Below the pieces are notes generated by a model. The model was not told where the DNA came from. It did not search any database and saw only the letters and a program-made list of their open reading frames with translations. Of a stretch of 64,000 nucleotides of DNA, positions 53,356 through 62,246 are shown piece after piece. The position numbers were made by a program, and so were the translations under genes. Where the stretch lies: positions 2,480,001 to 2,544,000 of the forward strand of contig NZ_JAXHBQ010000001.1 in the NCBI RefSeq assembly GCF_042466115.1, in the 5' to 3' direction. Origin of the DNA: SW4 sp042466115. GTDB lineage: Bacteria > Pseudomonadota > Alphaproteobacteria > Rhodobacterales > Rhodobacteraceae. How positions within the stretch are numbered: the stretch's first letter is position 1; each line of letters opens with the position of its first letter.

Positions 53356-54839
53356 TTCTTTTTGCCAAACCCTGACAGGCCGGGGGGCAGTTGCGCACCG
53401 CCGCCACCGAACGGGTTCTGGCCGGGCAATCCGCCCATGCCGCCCATCTGCTGTTGCGCGGCGGCGATTTCGGCCTCGGACGGGCCGCCCTTGCCGAACA
53501 TGCCTTTCATGGCCTGTTTCAACATCCCGCCTTTGCCCATTTTGCCCATCTTCTTCATCATGTCGGACATCTGGCGATGCATCTTGATCAGCTTGTTCAG
53601 CTCGCTAACTTCCATGCCCGCACCCGCCGCGATGCGTTTCTTGCGGCTCGCTTGCAGCAACTGCGGATTGGCGCGTTCGCGTTTTGTCATTGACTGGATC
53701 AGCGCGACCTGACGTTTCAGGATGCTATCGTCAAAGCCTGCCTGTTCCACCTGTTTGGCCATTTTGCCCATGCCGGGCATCATGCCCATCATGGATTCCA
53801 TGCCGCCCATTTTCAGCATCTGTTCCAGCTGCATTTTCAGGTCGTTCATATTGAACTGACCCTTCTGGAAACGCTTCATCATGCGTTCGGCCTGTTCGGC
53901 CTCGATGGTTTCCTGCGCCTTTTCGACAAGGCTGACGATATCGCCCATGCCAAGGATACGGCCCGCGACACGTTCGGCGTGGAACTCCTCGATCGCGTCC
54001 ATCTTTTCGCCAAGACCGACAAAGCGGATCGGCTTGCCTGTCACAGCGCGCATCGACAGGGCGGCACCACCGCGCCCGTCGCCGTCCATGCGGGTCAGGA
54101 CCACGCCAGTGACGCCGATCTTGTCGTCAAATTCGGTGGCGACGTTGACCGCGTCTTGGCCCGTCAGGCCATCGACCACCAACAGCGTTTCGCGCGGGTT
54201 GGCCACATCGCGCACGGCGGCGGCTTGGGCGATCAGTTCGGCATCAATGTGAAGGCGGCCCGCCGTATCCAGCATATAGACGTCATAGCCGCCAAGGCTG
54301 GCTTGGGTTTTCGCGCGTTTAGCAATTTGAACAGGGTCTTCGCCTTTGACGATCGGCAGCGTATCAACACCGATCTGCACGCCCAAAATCGCAAGCTGTT
54401 CCATCGCGGCGGGGCGGTTTACATCGAGGGACGCCATCAACACGCGCTTGCCCTCTTTTTCTTTCAGGCGTTTGGCGAGTTTCGCGGTTGTTGTTGTCTT
54501 ACCGGAGCCTTGCAAGCCGACCATCAGGATCGGCGCGGGCGGGTTGTCGATTTTCAGCAGTCCGGGTTCTTCTGACCCTGTCAGCACATGCACCAGTTCG
54601 TCATGCACGATCTTGACGACCTGCTGACCGGGGGTGACAGATTTGGTGACGGACTGGCCGGTTGCCTTGTCGGCCACGGCCTTGACGAAATCGCGCGCGA
54701 CTTCGAGGGAAACATCCGCTTCCAAAAGGGCAACACGCACTTCGCGCAATGCGGTTTTCACATCATCCTCGGACAGCGCACCCTGTTTGGTAAGCTTGTC
54801 AAAAACACCTGACAGGCGTTCGGATAGATTTTCAAACAT
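53352..54839 (-). CDS. ffh: Signal recognition particle protein Ffh
   Basis: 495 residues with N, G and M domains: GTPase loops GLQGSGKTTTTAKLAK, DTAGRLHIDAEL, LTRMDGDGRGGAAL and VGLGEKMD, then a Met-rich M domain (MMGMMPGMGKMAK...) that binds signal peptides and SRP RNA. The C-terminal Gly/Met-rich tail is longer than in E. coli. It is the first gene of this leftward operon. Confidence 0.97.
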   Translation of the reverse strand: MFENLSERLSGVFDKLTKQGALSEDDVKTALREVRVALLEADVSLEVARDFVKAVADKATGQSVTKSVTPGQQVVKIVHDELVHVLTGSEEPGLLKIDNPPAPILMVGLQGSGKTTTTAKLAKRLKEKEGKRVLMASLDVNRPAAMEQLAILGVQIGVDTLPIVKGEDPVQIAKRAKTQASLGGYDVYMLDTAGRLHIDAELIAQAAAVRDVANPRETLLVVDGLTGQDAVNVATEFDDKIGVTGVVLTRMDGDGRGGAALSMRAVTGKPIRFVGLGEKMDAIEEFHAERVAGRILGMGDIVSLVEKAQETIEAEQAERMMKRFQKGQFNMNDLKMQLEQMLKMGGMESMMGMMPGMGKMAKQVEQAGFDDSILKRQVALIQSMTKRERANPQLLQASRKKRIAAGAGMEVSELNKLIKMHRQMSDMMKKMGKMGKGGMLKQAMKGMFGKGGPSEAEIAAAQQQMGGMGGLPGQNPFGGGGAQLPPGLSGFGKKK

Positions 54840-54877
54840 GCCGCAGGCCTCCTTGGCCGATTAGGATATGACCACCC

Positions 54878-55495
54878 CTAGATAGGAAGTGACCGCGAAA
54901 AGCACAAATGCACCAGTGGGCGCAACGCGCTGACTGGTGGCGATCCCCTATGAATAAGGGACCGGAAGTTTGGGACTTCCGGATTTAGGGTGGCGTTTAG
55001 GGCTGTTGCGGGGCGGAGTCGAACTACTGCCGCCAGCCAGCCGTTCACAGCATCCGCGCCGCGCCGCGCGCCGCGCCCGCTGGTATAAACCGCGGTGAAG
55101 GGGTGCAGCCCTGCGTCCATCCCGCCGTCCAGTTCCAGTGTCATCCGGTGCGTGTCCTGTTTGTCACCGCGTGACGTTTCCACGATGGCGCGCCGCAGGT
55201 GGTGCAGATCGTGGCGCACGCGGGTGTGACGAAACAGGGTGCGGCGGCGCATCTCAAGGCGGTTGTCGCGCCGGTCCAGCACCAGTTGGTTGCGCCGCAC
55301 GAAGATGGCAAAGAACAGGCCGGTGAACGCGCCGCCCAGCACGGCAACCAATATCCCTGTCAGGACTTCGCCGCTCATCATCATCCCAAGTCCGATGGCC
55401 ACGGCCACAAGAACCATCGCGGCAAGGATGATCCCGACCAGCCATGGTTTGCTGTCGATGATCAGCAGTTCGGGGGTATTGTGCGTGATCTTCAT
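54878..55495 (-). CDS. Membrane protein of unknown function
   Basis: 205 residues from the ATG at 55495. Two membrane helices near residues 17-38 and 45-65 are followed by an Arg-rich cytoplasmic domain (RRNQLVLDRRDNRLEMRRRTLFRH). No domain recognised. The start is 122 bases from the divergent LysR gene, with which it may share regulation. Confidence 0.65.
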   Translation of the reverse strand: MKITHNTPELLIIDSKPWLVGIILAAMVLVAVAIGLGMMMSGEVLTGILVAVLGGAFTGLFFAIFVRRNQLVLDRRDNRLEMRRRTLFRHTRVRHDLHHLRRAIVETSRGDKQDTHRMTLELDGGMDAGLHPFTAVYTSGRGARRGADAVNGWLAAVVRLRPATALNATLNPEVPNFRSLIHRGSPPVSALRPLVHLCFSRSLPI

Positions 55496-55617
55496 GGGTG
55501 TATTTGGCCGCGTGCGGCGGCCAAGGTCAATCGGCGGATTTACCCTGCGCAAGCGAACGTGACTTGGCATTTCGCGGCGGTTGTGTTTTTCAGCGCACAG
55601 AAGCAAGTGAGGGACAG

Positions 55618-56544
55618 ATGGAAAACTGGGACGAAATTCGCACCGCCTATCAGGTGGCGCGCTTGGGCACGGTCAGCGGCGCTGCGGATGTCCTGGGGGT
55701 GCACCACGCAACGGTCATTCGCCACATTGATGCGCTCGAGGCGAATTTGGGGGCCAAGCTGTTCCAGCGCCACGCGCGCGGTTATACGGCGACCGAGGCG
55801 GGCGAGGATCTGTTGCAGGTTGCCCAAGCCACCGACGATCAACTGACCCAGCTTGCCGGCCGCATCAAGGGGCGCGGGCAGGGCGTGAACGGTGATCTGG
55901 TGGTCACATCACTTGTGTCGGCAGCACCCGTGCTGACGCCGATCCTGACGCAGTTTCAAATCGCCAACCCCGGTCTGCGGGTGCGCTATCTGACGGGGGA
56001 CCGCCTGTTCCGGCTGGAATACGGCGAGGCCCACGTGGCCATCCGTGCAGGCGAAGCGCCCGATCAGCCCGATAACGTGGTGCAGCCGTTTCTGCGCCAG
56101 CATGTCCGGCTTGTCGCAGCACCTGACTACATCGCGCGCAAGGGCATGCCCGCGGGCGAGGACGATCTGGTGAACCATGAATTTGTCGGCCACGACGATG
56201 CCGGATCGCGTGCACCCTTTAACAAGTGGCTGCGCGGCAAGGTGGATGACAGCCAGATCGTGTTTCGCACATCCGACAACCGCGCGATGCTGGATGCCAT
56301 CGTTGCGGGCGCGGGGATCGGGTTCGTGATGGACTGGAGCTTTGCCCGCCACCCTGAATTGGTCGAGGTGATCCCGACGCGGGATGCATGGTCGGCCGAC
56401 CTGTGGCTGGTCACACATGTCGACCTGCATCGCACGGCCAAGGTGCAAGCCGTTCTGAAATACCTCAAAGACACGGCCAAGGTGATGTCGCGTCAGGGCA
56501 ATGTGGCGGAAATGACGTTGGCAAGAAACGCTGACGCGGTGTAG
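55618..56544 (+). CDS. LysR family transcriptional regulator
   Basis: 308 residues from the ATG at 55618 (AGGGAC upstream; longer frame rejected). N-terminal winged helix WDEIRTAYQVARLGTVSGAADVLGVHHATVIRHIDALE and a C-terminal periplasmic-binding-like effector domain. The HTH is closer to the VtlR-type subgroup than to classical LysR sequences. It is divergent from a hypothetical membrane gene, and its end overlaps the next gene on the other strand by 52 bases. Confidence 0.9.
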   Translation: MENWDEIRTAYQVARLGTVSGAADVLGVHHATVIRHIDALEANLGAKLFQRHARGYTATEAGEDLLQVAQATDDQLTQLAGRIKGRGQGVNGDLVVTSLVSAAPVLTPILTQFQIANPGLRVRYLTGDRLFRLEYGEAHVAIRAGEAPDQPDNVVQPFLRQHVRLVAAPDYIARKGMPAGEDDLVNHEFVGHDDAGSRAPFNKWLRGKVDDSQIVFRTSDNRAMLDAIVAGAGIGFVMDWSFARHPELVEVIPTRDAWSADLWLVTHVDLHRTAKVQAVLKYLKDTAKVMSRQGNVAEMTLARNADAV

Positions 56545-57446
56545 CGCTGCGCCAGCATCGGATCATCAGGCACGTTCGTAAAACTGTGGCTGCGCATGCG
56601 GGGTGTGAACATCAGCCGTTCGCCCATGGTGCCGGCGCTTGACGGGTCAAGCAATCCGCCCCCGACCGCAAAGCGGGCATCGACCAGATGCACGGACTGG
56701 CTTAGCCCGCCGTTCCGGACCGTGACCCGATAGACATTTTCGACTTGCGGGCTGTCTGGCCAATCGGCCGCGGGCACGTTTTCAAGCTGATAGTCCACTG
56801 TCGGAGGCTGTGGAACAAAGGCTGCGCAAAGGTCATCGGAGTCCACCCAAACCTCGCGCCCTGCGGGGAACACATCGGCGCAGGCGCTGCCGTCTGCACG
56901 GCTGCGATAGCCCACGGACCGGTCGGACACCTTGGAGAACATCACAACTTCGCTCACGCGGCCTTGGGTCAGCAGATCGCGACAGATCGGGTGGCAGTCA
57001 AGGGTTTCGCGCCCCCATTCATTGCGCAGCCCGATTGTGTCGGTTGGCGTGACCGCGACCAGCGCTGTGTCCCGATTGATGAAACCGGTAATGGCATCGT
57101 CGACGGTGTCGCCGCGCAGGTAGGTATCAATCGCGGCAAAGGACGCCAGAGCGAACAGCACCGCGCCCAGAAATGCGGTGAACCTGCCCGTGAAAGGGCG
57201 CACGACCCGATAACCGATCCGCAAGGGGGCCAAAAAACACAGGATCGGAAAAGCGAACCAGATGAACACTGCAAAAGGCAGACCGATGATGGAAATAGCC
57301 GCAATCAGCGCGATTGCGCTACCCGATTCAGTTGTTGCGAAAACGGCCACGCCAGCCAGCAGGCACAAAAGCACATCGGACACGCCGAAAAGACGGGGCG
57401 ATTTGATCGCCCAAGCGGGCAGCGGCGGTGAACCAACGTGTGACAT
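56493..57446 (-). CDS. Membrane protein of unknown function with periplasmic domain
   Basis: 317 residues: hydrophobic helices at about 20-40, 43-75 and 88-110, then an extracytoplasmic domain with paired Cys (CHPIC, CADVF, DLCAAF). No family recognised. It overlaps the convergent LysR gene by 52 bases at its 3' end, so one of the two C-termini may be shorter in reality. Confidence 0.65.
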   Translation of the reverse strand: MSHVGSPPLPAWAIKSPRLFGVSDVLLCLLAGVAVFATTESGSAIALIAAISIIGLPFAVFIWFAFPILCFLAPLRIGYRVVRPFTGRFTAFLGAVLFALASFAAIDTYLRGDTVDDAITGFINRDTALVAVTPTDTIGLRNEWGRETLDCHPICRDLLTQGRVSEVVMFSKVSDRSVGYRSRADGSACADVFPAGREVWVDSDDLCAAFVPQPPTVDYQLENVPAADWPDSPQVENVYRVTVRNGGLSQSVHLVDARFAVGGGLLDPSSAGTMGERLMFTPRMRSHSFTNVPDDPMLAQRYTASAFLANVISATLP

Positions 57447-57519
57447 GGCCGCAGGATGCCACGCGATTATGGCGCGGCTTGGGCCAAGGTTGGGAAAATA
57501 TCTGCCTTAAATTTCGCAG

Positions 57520-58158
57520 CTATTCGATTCCGAAACGATCATCCAGAAGCGCGCGAAATTCTTCGGGGAAGCGGGCTTCGGAAAACCGTTCCAGATTGTA
57601 ATCAACAGTCCCGATGGGCGGTGGCAGTTGCACCTGATAGGTCCAGGAATTGCCGGAACATTGATAGGTGATGACGGGGGTGAAACCGCCCATCCCGCCC
57701 GGCGTGATCATGGTCGAGGAACTGCCACCAAGGGTAGACTCCGCATCGACCTGCAGCGCCACGAAACTGTCACCGGTGGTGCAAAAATGCAGGTTCGTGC
57801 CGTCACCCCAGATGAACCCGACCTGCGTGCCGATGGCGAGGTTCATATCGACGGTCACTGTGTCTTCTTCGGTAACGGTGATCACCTCCATATCGGTGTG
57901 AAAGGGCAGGGTGGCATAAAGCCCGTCGTCAAACACCGTCATTCCCAGCACAGGTGACATGCCCATGATCACCGTGCGTTCGGCATCGGGCAGGGGCATG
58001 GAGTCAATCGCCGCCTGAATGCGGATCACGGCGGTGTTGTCACCGATCCAGTTGCCCACAATGCAGGGGTCGGGAAAGGGTATCTCGGCAGGGCAGGCCC
58101 CTTGGGACAGGGCGGGGCTGGCAAGGGTGGTGAACAGGGCGATGGCAATGGGTTTCAT
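57520..58158 (-). CDS. Secreted protein of unknown function
   Basis: 212 residues with signal peptide (cleavage at ALS-QG) and four Cys residues (CPAEIPFPDPC early; C near 128 and 166) that could form disulfides. The body is beta-rich (GFIWGDGTNLHFCTTGDSFVAL). No domain known to me. GAGCATTTTCATG precedes the start. Confidence 0.65.
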   Translation of the reverse strand: MKPIAIALFTTLASPALSQGACPAEIPFPDPCIVGNWIGDNTAVIRIQAAIDSMPLPDAERTVIMGMSPVLGMTVFDDGLYATLPFHTDMEVITVTEEDTVTVDMNLAIGTQVGFIWGDGTNLHFCTTGDSFVALQVDAESTLGGSSSTMITPGGMGGFTPVITYQCSGNSWTYQVQLPPPIGTVDYNLERFSEARFPEEFRALLDDRFGIE

Positions 58159-58200
58159 GAAAATGCTCCGTTGAATTGGGGCATTCTAGCACGGTTGCGG

Positions 58201-58527
58201 TCAGGTGTCGCCAAGTTGCGTTTCCAGAAACGCCTCGAAGGCATCAAGGTTCACCGCCTCGAACTGCCCGAACCCCTGCATCCAGATCGAGGCATCGCGC
58301 ATGGCGTCGGGGTCAAGCTTGCACCATTTTACGCGGCCACGTTTTTCTTGGGTGATCAGACCGGCGGCCGTCAGCACCCCAAGGTGTTTGGAAATCGCCG
58401 CCAGTGACATCGCAAAGGGTTCGGCCACGTCCGTCACGGCCATATCATCCTCAAGCAGCATCGACAGGATCGTGCGGCGGGTCGGATCGGCAAGGGCCGC
58501 GAATACGGTATCAAGGGTATGGGCCAT
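58201..58527 (-). CDS. ArsR family transcriptional regulator
   Basis: 108 residues from the ATG at 58527. Winged HTH: ALADPTRRTILSMLLEDDMAVTDVAEPFAMSLAAISKHLGVLTAAGLI, with KRGRVKWCKLDPDAM completing the wing. The metal-binding CxC of ArsR is absent; the closest type is the SdpR/aromatic-operon subgroup. A longer frame begins at 58566, but that ATG lies inside a palindrome that is probably its operator, so 58527 is preferred. Confidence 0.85.
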   Translation of the reverse strand: MAHTLDTVFAALADPTRRTILSMLLEDDMAVTDVAEPFAMSLAAISKHLGVLTAAGLITQEKRGRVKWCKLDPDAMRDASIWMQGFGQFEAVNLDAFEAFLETQLGDT

Positions 58528-58558
58528 GGATCGGGTTTGGCGCGGGGCGGCTGAAACG

Positions 58559-58574
58559 TCAACCATTTGGTTGA
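58559..58574. promoter_or_regulatory. Palindrome TCAACCA-TT-TGGTTGA, candidate ArsR operator
   Basis: Seven-base arms (58559-58565 and 58568-58574) lie 32 bases upstream of the ArsR start, between it and the F0 operon. Such sites are typical for autoregulated ArsR proteins of this subgroup. Confidence 0.6.
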
Positions 58575-58734
58575 ATAACGTTTTCGCCGGATGCGGGGGT
58601 GCGACAGGCTGTCATTGGGGTGGTGTGGTAAAGTTTTATTGTTTTTATTCAATCTCTTGCGCGCACCGTTCCCACGCTTGACTCATTCCCCGTCAAACCG
58701 TAGCTACTGCGCAACTCTTGAGTGGGATTTTCGC

Positions 58735-59073
58735 GTGTTTGACGGACCTTCGCCCGATGATCATGCCAGCCGCCTGAAGGCGCTGGAAGACAGGATCAAG
58801 GCGGCAAAGGGCGACGAGGCCAGGCACCACTCGGAAGAGCACTACTCTCAGGCACAAGTTGCCTGGCGAATGGTGATAGAGCTTGTAGCCGGTCTTGGGA
58901 TCGGCTTTGGCATCGGATACGGGCTGGATTTCCTGTTTGGAACCCTGCCGATCTTTCTGGTGCTGTTTATTTTTCTGGGCTTCGCAGCCGGTGTCAAAAC
59001 CATGATGCGCACAGCCCAGGAGGTGCAGAAAAGACAGCTGGCCGAACCGGACAGCAAGAACGAGGACGACTGA
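58735..59073 (+). CDS. atpI: ATP synthase subunit I (AtpI)
   Basis: 112 residues from a GTG at 58735; the longer frame upstream is not credible. A hydrophilic N-terminus with an amphipathic helix is followed by two membrane helices (about 44-65 and 70-90) containing GIGFGIGYGLDFLFGTLPIFL. AtpI assists assembly of the c-ring. It leads the F0 operon, as in Rhodobacter. Confidence 0.88.
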   Translation: MFDGPSPDDHASRLKALEDRIKAAKGDEARHHSEEHYSQAQVAWRMVIELVAGLGIGFGIGYGLDFLFGTLPIFLVLFIFLGFAAGVKTMMRTAQEVQKRQLAEPDSKNEDD

Positions 59074-59074
59074 C

Positions 59075-59833
59075 GTGGCAGACGAAGCACATGGCGCAGA
59101 AGAGGGCGGGCTGGTTTTTCACCCGCTGGACCAGTTCATTGTCAAACCGCTGTTTGGCGGTGACGCGGTGCATTGGTACACCCCCACAAACGTGACCCTG
59201 TGGATGGGCATTGCGGTGCTTTGCATCATCGGCCTGTTGGTGCTGGGCACCCGGGGCCGCGCGATTGTGCCCACGCGGATCCAGTCGGTTGCCGAACTGC
59301 TTTATGGTTTCGTTTACAAGATGGTCGAGGATGTGACCGGCAAGGATGGGGTAAAATACTTCCCCTATATCTTTACGGTGTTCCTGTTCATCCTGTTCGC
59401 CAACTTCCTTGGCCTGATCCCGATGTCGTTCACCACGACCAGCCATATCGCCGTGACGGCGATCCTTGGTTTCGGTGTGTTCTTTGCGGTGACGATCCTT
59501 GGGTTCGTGCTGAACGGTCCGAAATTTCTGGGCCTGTTCTGGATGTCCGAAGCACCATTGGTCTTACGCCCCGTGATCGCGCTGATCGAACTGATCTCGT
59601 ATTTCGTGCGCCCTGTCAGCCACTCCATTCGTCTGGCGGGCAACGTCATGGCCGGTCACGCGGTGATCAAGGTGTTCGCAGGCTTTGCCGCGATTACCGC
59701 GATTGCGCCGGTATCGGTTCTGGCCATCGTTGCTATCTACGGTCTTGAGGTCCTTGTGGCCGGTATTCAGGCCTACGTCTTTACCATTCTGACCTGCGTG
59801 TATCTTAAGGATGCTTTGCACCCAAGCCACTAG
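59075..59833 (+). CDS. atpB: F0F1 ATP synthase subunit a
   Basis: 252 residues, six membrane helices; the essential Arg lies in SIRLAGNVMAGHAV near residue 190. FLGLIP and LTCVYLKDALHPSH are typical. Start is a GTG at 59075, one base after the atpI stop. It forms the proton half-channels facing the c-ring. Confidence 0.96.
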   Translation: MADEAHGAEEGGLVFHPLDQFIVKPLFGGDAVHWYTPTNVTLWMGIAVLCIIGLLVLGTRGRAIVPTRIQSVAELLYGFVYKMVEDVTGKDGVKYFPYIFTVFLFILFANFLGLIPMSFTTTSHIAVTAILGFGVFFAVTILGFVLNGPKFLGLFWMSEAPLVLRPVIALIELISYFVRPVSHSIRLAGNVMAGHAVIKVFAGFAAITAIAPVSVLAIVAIYGLEVLVAGIQAYVFTILTCVYLKDALHPSH

Positions 59834-59882
59834 GGTCCGTCTTAAACATCTAATGCAAATTCCATCGTAAGGAGAAAATATC

Positions 59883-60119
59883 ATGGAAGGCGATATCGCA
59901 AACATGGGTCAATTCATCGGCGCCGGTCTGGCCGCCATCGGTTCCGGCGCAGCCGCAATCGGTGTTGGTCACGTCGCTGGTAACTTTCTGGCCGGCGCAT
60001 TGCGCAACCCATCCGCAGCTGCATCGCAGACTGCAACACTGTTCATCGGTCTGGCCTTTGCCGAAGCCTTGGGGATCTTCTCGTTCCTCGTCGCGCTTCT
60101 GCTGATGTTCGCCGTCTAA
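59883..60119 (+). CDS. atpE: F0F1 ATP synthase subunit c
   Basis: 78 residues, two helices: GQFIGAGLAAIGSGAAAIGVGHVAG, the polar loop GALRNPSAA, and the proton-carrying Glu in AFAEALGIF. GTAAGGAGAAAATATC precedes the ATG and gives a strong ribosome-binding site. An intercistronic hairpin follows. Confidence 0.97.
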   Translation: MEGDIANMGQFIGAGLAAIGSGAAAIGVGHVAGNFLAGALRNPSAAASQTATLFIGLAFAEALGIFSFLVALLLMFAV

Positions 60120-60141
60120 ACAAACGACGCTTCCTTACGTG

Positions 60142-60167
60142 TGGGGCGGTGGGTTGACCCCGCCCCA
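60142..60167 (+). promoter_or_regulatory. Intercistronic hairpin between atpE and atpF'
   Basis: TGGGGCGG (60142-60149) and CCGCCCCA (60160-60167) form a perfect eight-base stem with a ten-base loop and no T run. It probably stabilises the upstream mRNA rather than ends transcription, which would help produce the many c subunits needed. Confidence 0.55.
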
Positions 60168-60199
60168 TAGACACCAGGATTTGTCGAAAGGACGACGAG

Positions 60200-60736
60200 A
60201 TGGCGACCGAAGATACAGCCGTAGAACACGGGGCCGAGGCCGGCGGGGCAGGGATGCCGCAGCTGGATTTCTCGACCTTCCCCAACCAGATTTTCTGGCT
60301 TCTGGTCACGCTGGTCGTGATCTATTTCGTGCTGTCCCGCATCGCGCTGCCGCGCATCGGGTCCGTGCTGGCCGAACGTCAGGGCACGATCACCAACGAC
60401 ATTGCCGCCGCCGAAGAGCTGAAGCAAAAAGCGGTTGAAGCCGAAGAGGCCTATAATCAGGCGCTGGCCGATGCCCGCGTCGAGGCAAGCCGCATCGTTG
60501 GCGAAGCCAAGGCCGAAATTCAGGCCGATCTGGATGTCGAATTGCAAAAGGCCGACGCACAGATCGCCGCCCAGACCGCCGAAAGCGAAAAGGCCATCGC
60601 CGACATTCGCGCCGGTGCCATGGATAGCGTCAAGGCCGTGGCCAAGGACACCGCCAAGGAACTGATCGCCGCGTTGGGTGGCAAGGCTGACGCCAAGACC
60701 ATCACCGCAGCCGTCACTGCACGGATGAAAGGGTAG
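60200..60736 (+). CDS. atpF': F0F1 ATP synthase subunit b'
   Basis: 178 residues: a short N-terminal stretch, one membrane helix (about 32-50), then a long Ala/Glu/Lys-rich coiled coil (residues about 60-160). This is the peripheral-stalk b' form found in photosynthetic and Rhodobacter-type operons. AAAGGACGACGAG precedes the ATG. Confidence 0.94.
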   Translation: MATEDTAVEHGAEAGGAGMPQLDFSTFPNQIFWLLVTLVVIYFVLSRIALPRIGSVLAERQGTITNDIAAAEELKQKAVEAEEAYNQALADARVEASRIVGEAKAEIQADLDVELQKADAQIAAQTAESEKAIADIRAGAMDSVKAVAKDTAKELIAALGGKADAKTITAAVTARMKG

Positions 60737-60740
60737 CGAC

Positions 60741-61316
60741 ATGAAAAAACTTGCATTCGCAACCGCCCTGACATTGGCTGCCTCGCCCGCATTGGCGGCC
60801 AGCAGCAATCCGTTCTCGGCGTATTTCTGGACGTTGACGAACACCAACCTGATTGTGCTGATCGCGTTTATCGTGTTCCTTGCCGTGCTGATCTATTTCA
60901 AAGTGCCCGGCATGATCGGCAAGATGCTGGATGGCCGCGCTGACGGGATCCGCAGCGAACTTGACGAGGCAAAAGCCCTGCGCGAAGAAGCGCAGACCCT
61001 GCTGGCATCCTACGAGCGCAAGCAAAAGGATGTGCAGGAACAGGCCGCCCGCATCGTTGAATCCGCCAAGGAAGAAGCCGCGCGCGCCGCCAAACAGGCC
61101 AAGGATGACATCAAGTCTTCCGTTGCCCGCCGCGTCGCCGCGGCCGAAGACCAGATCGCCAGCGCCCAGCAGGCCGCCGTGAACGAAGTGCGCGACAGCG
61201 CCATCACGGTCGCCATTGGTGCCGCGCGCGACGTGGTTGCCAAACAGCTGACGGCCGCCGATGGCAACAAGCTGATTGATGACGCGATCGCGGATGTGGC
61301 TGCCAAGTTGCACTAG
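60741..61316 (+). CDS. atpF: F0F1 ATP synthase subunit b
   Basis: 191 residues with an N-terminal hydrophobic start (signal-like, MKKLAFATALTLAASPALA), a membrane helix (about 34-54) and an extended coiled coil. It starts four bases after atpF' and pairs with it to form the peripheral stalk. Last gene of the F0 operon; a terminator follows. Confidence 0.95.
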   Translation: MKKLAFATALTLAASPALAASSNPFSAYFWTLTNTNLIVLIAFIVFLAVLIYFKVPGMIGKMLDGRADGIRSELDEAKALREEAQTLLASYERKQKDVQEQAARIVESAKEEAARAAKQAKDDIKSSVARRVAAAEDQIASAQQAAVNEVRDSAITVAIGAARDVVAKQLTAADGNKLIDDAIADVAAKLH

Positions 61317-61352
61317 GCCCGTGGGGGAAACCCCGGCTTGCTGAATGAATTG

Positions 61353-61380
61353 ACCCGATGCTGCAAGGCGTCGGGTTTTT
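61353..61380 (+). terminator. Terminator of the F0 ATP synthase operon
   Basis: ACCCGATGC (61353-61361) pairs with GCGTCGGGT (61368-61376) around a six-base loop, and five T residues run to 61380. Confidence 0.9.
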
Positions 61381-61391
61381 CTTTGGCGTTG

Positions 61392-62159
61392 CTAGCGGCG
61401 TGTTTCGTTTTCGAACCGCTTGCGGGCAATCGCTTCGTTGCGGTCGGCCTTTTTCTGGTCGGTCATCGCGATTTCGACAAAGGTCAGATGCGCCTCGACG
61501 GCGGCGCGGGCAGCGGCAGGGTCACGGGCCTGAATGGCCGTGTTCATGGCGCGGTGCTGGTCCAGCAGCATGTCGCGGGTGGTGCGCTGTTTGAACATGA
61601 CTTGCCGGTTATAGAAAACGCCCTCACGCAGCAGTTGGAACATCGAGCGCATCATGTGCAGCATGATCACATTGTGGCTGGCCTCGATGATGCTGAGGTG
61701 GAAATCGGCATCAAGTGCGGCCTCGTCCTTTGGGTTCCGTTTGGAATGCGCGGCCTCCATCTTGGTAAAGATCGCGTCAATCACCTTGAGGTCGGTATCA
61801 CTGCCATAGGTCGCGGCGCGTTCGGCAGCCAGCCCCTCCATGTCGCGGCGGAAGGTGATATAGTCGAACACGGCCTCGTCGTGGGTGGAAAACAGGCGCA
61901 CCAAAGCATCGGAAAACGCCGATCCCAGAACATCGGCCACGTAAACCCCCGCACCAGCGCGCGACGCCAGCAAGCCGCCGTCCTGCAATTCGGCCAAAGC
62001 CTCACGCAGGGACGGGCGCGATACGCCCAACCGCTCGCTCAACTCGCGTTCTGATGGCAGGCGTTCACCGGGGCGCAAGATGCCGCGCAGGATCAGCAGT
62101 TCGATCTGGCGCACGACCGATTGCGAGAGTTTTTCTGGCTGGACTTTTTCGAATGGCAT
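61392..62159 (-). CDS. GntR family regulator with FCD domain (FadR/PdhR/LldR-like)
   Basis: 255 residues from the ATG at 62159 (MPFEKVQPEKLSQSVVRQIE); a longer frame runs through the operator region and the neighbour's terminator. Winged HTH at about 14-76 (LPSERELSERLGVSRPSLREALAEL), then an all-alpha FCD ligand domain with metal-coordinating His/Asp-type residues (DFHLSI, H). Ligands in this group are acids such as lactate, pyruvate or fatty acyl-CoA; not readable here. Confidence 0.88.
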   Translation of the reverse strand: MPFEKVQPEKLSQSVVRQIELLILRGILRPGERLPSERELSERLGVSRPSLREALAELQDGGLLASRAGAGVYVADVLGSAFSDALVRLFSTHDEAVFDYITFRRDMEGLAAERAATYGSDTDLKVIDAIFTKMEAAHSKRNPKDEAALDADFHLSIIEASHNVIMLHMMRSMFQLLREGVFYNRQVMFKQRTTRDMLLDQHRAMNTAIQARDPAAARAAVEAHLTFVEIAMTDQKKADRNEAIARKRFENETRR

Positions 62160-62172
62160 TACGGCCCTCGCT

Positions 62173-62199
62173 GGTTTGGTCAAATCATATGACCAAACC
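62173..62199. promoter_or_regulatory. Large palindrome GGTTTGGTCA-N7-TGACCAAACC, candidate operator
   Basis: Ten-base perfect arms (62173-62182 and 62190-62199) lie 13 bases upstream of the FCD-GntR start. FadR-type proteins bind TGGTnnnACCA-like sites, so negative autoregulation is likely. Confidence 0.7.
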
Positions 62200-62246
62200 G
62201 TCAGGGGTGTAAAGCGAGCGAGGGCCGCAGCAGGGCAGATCAAACG

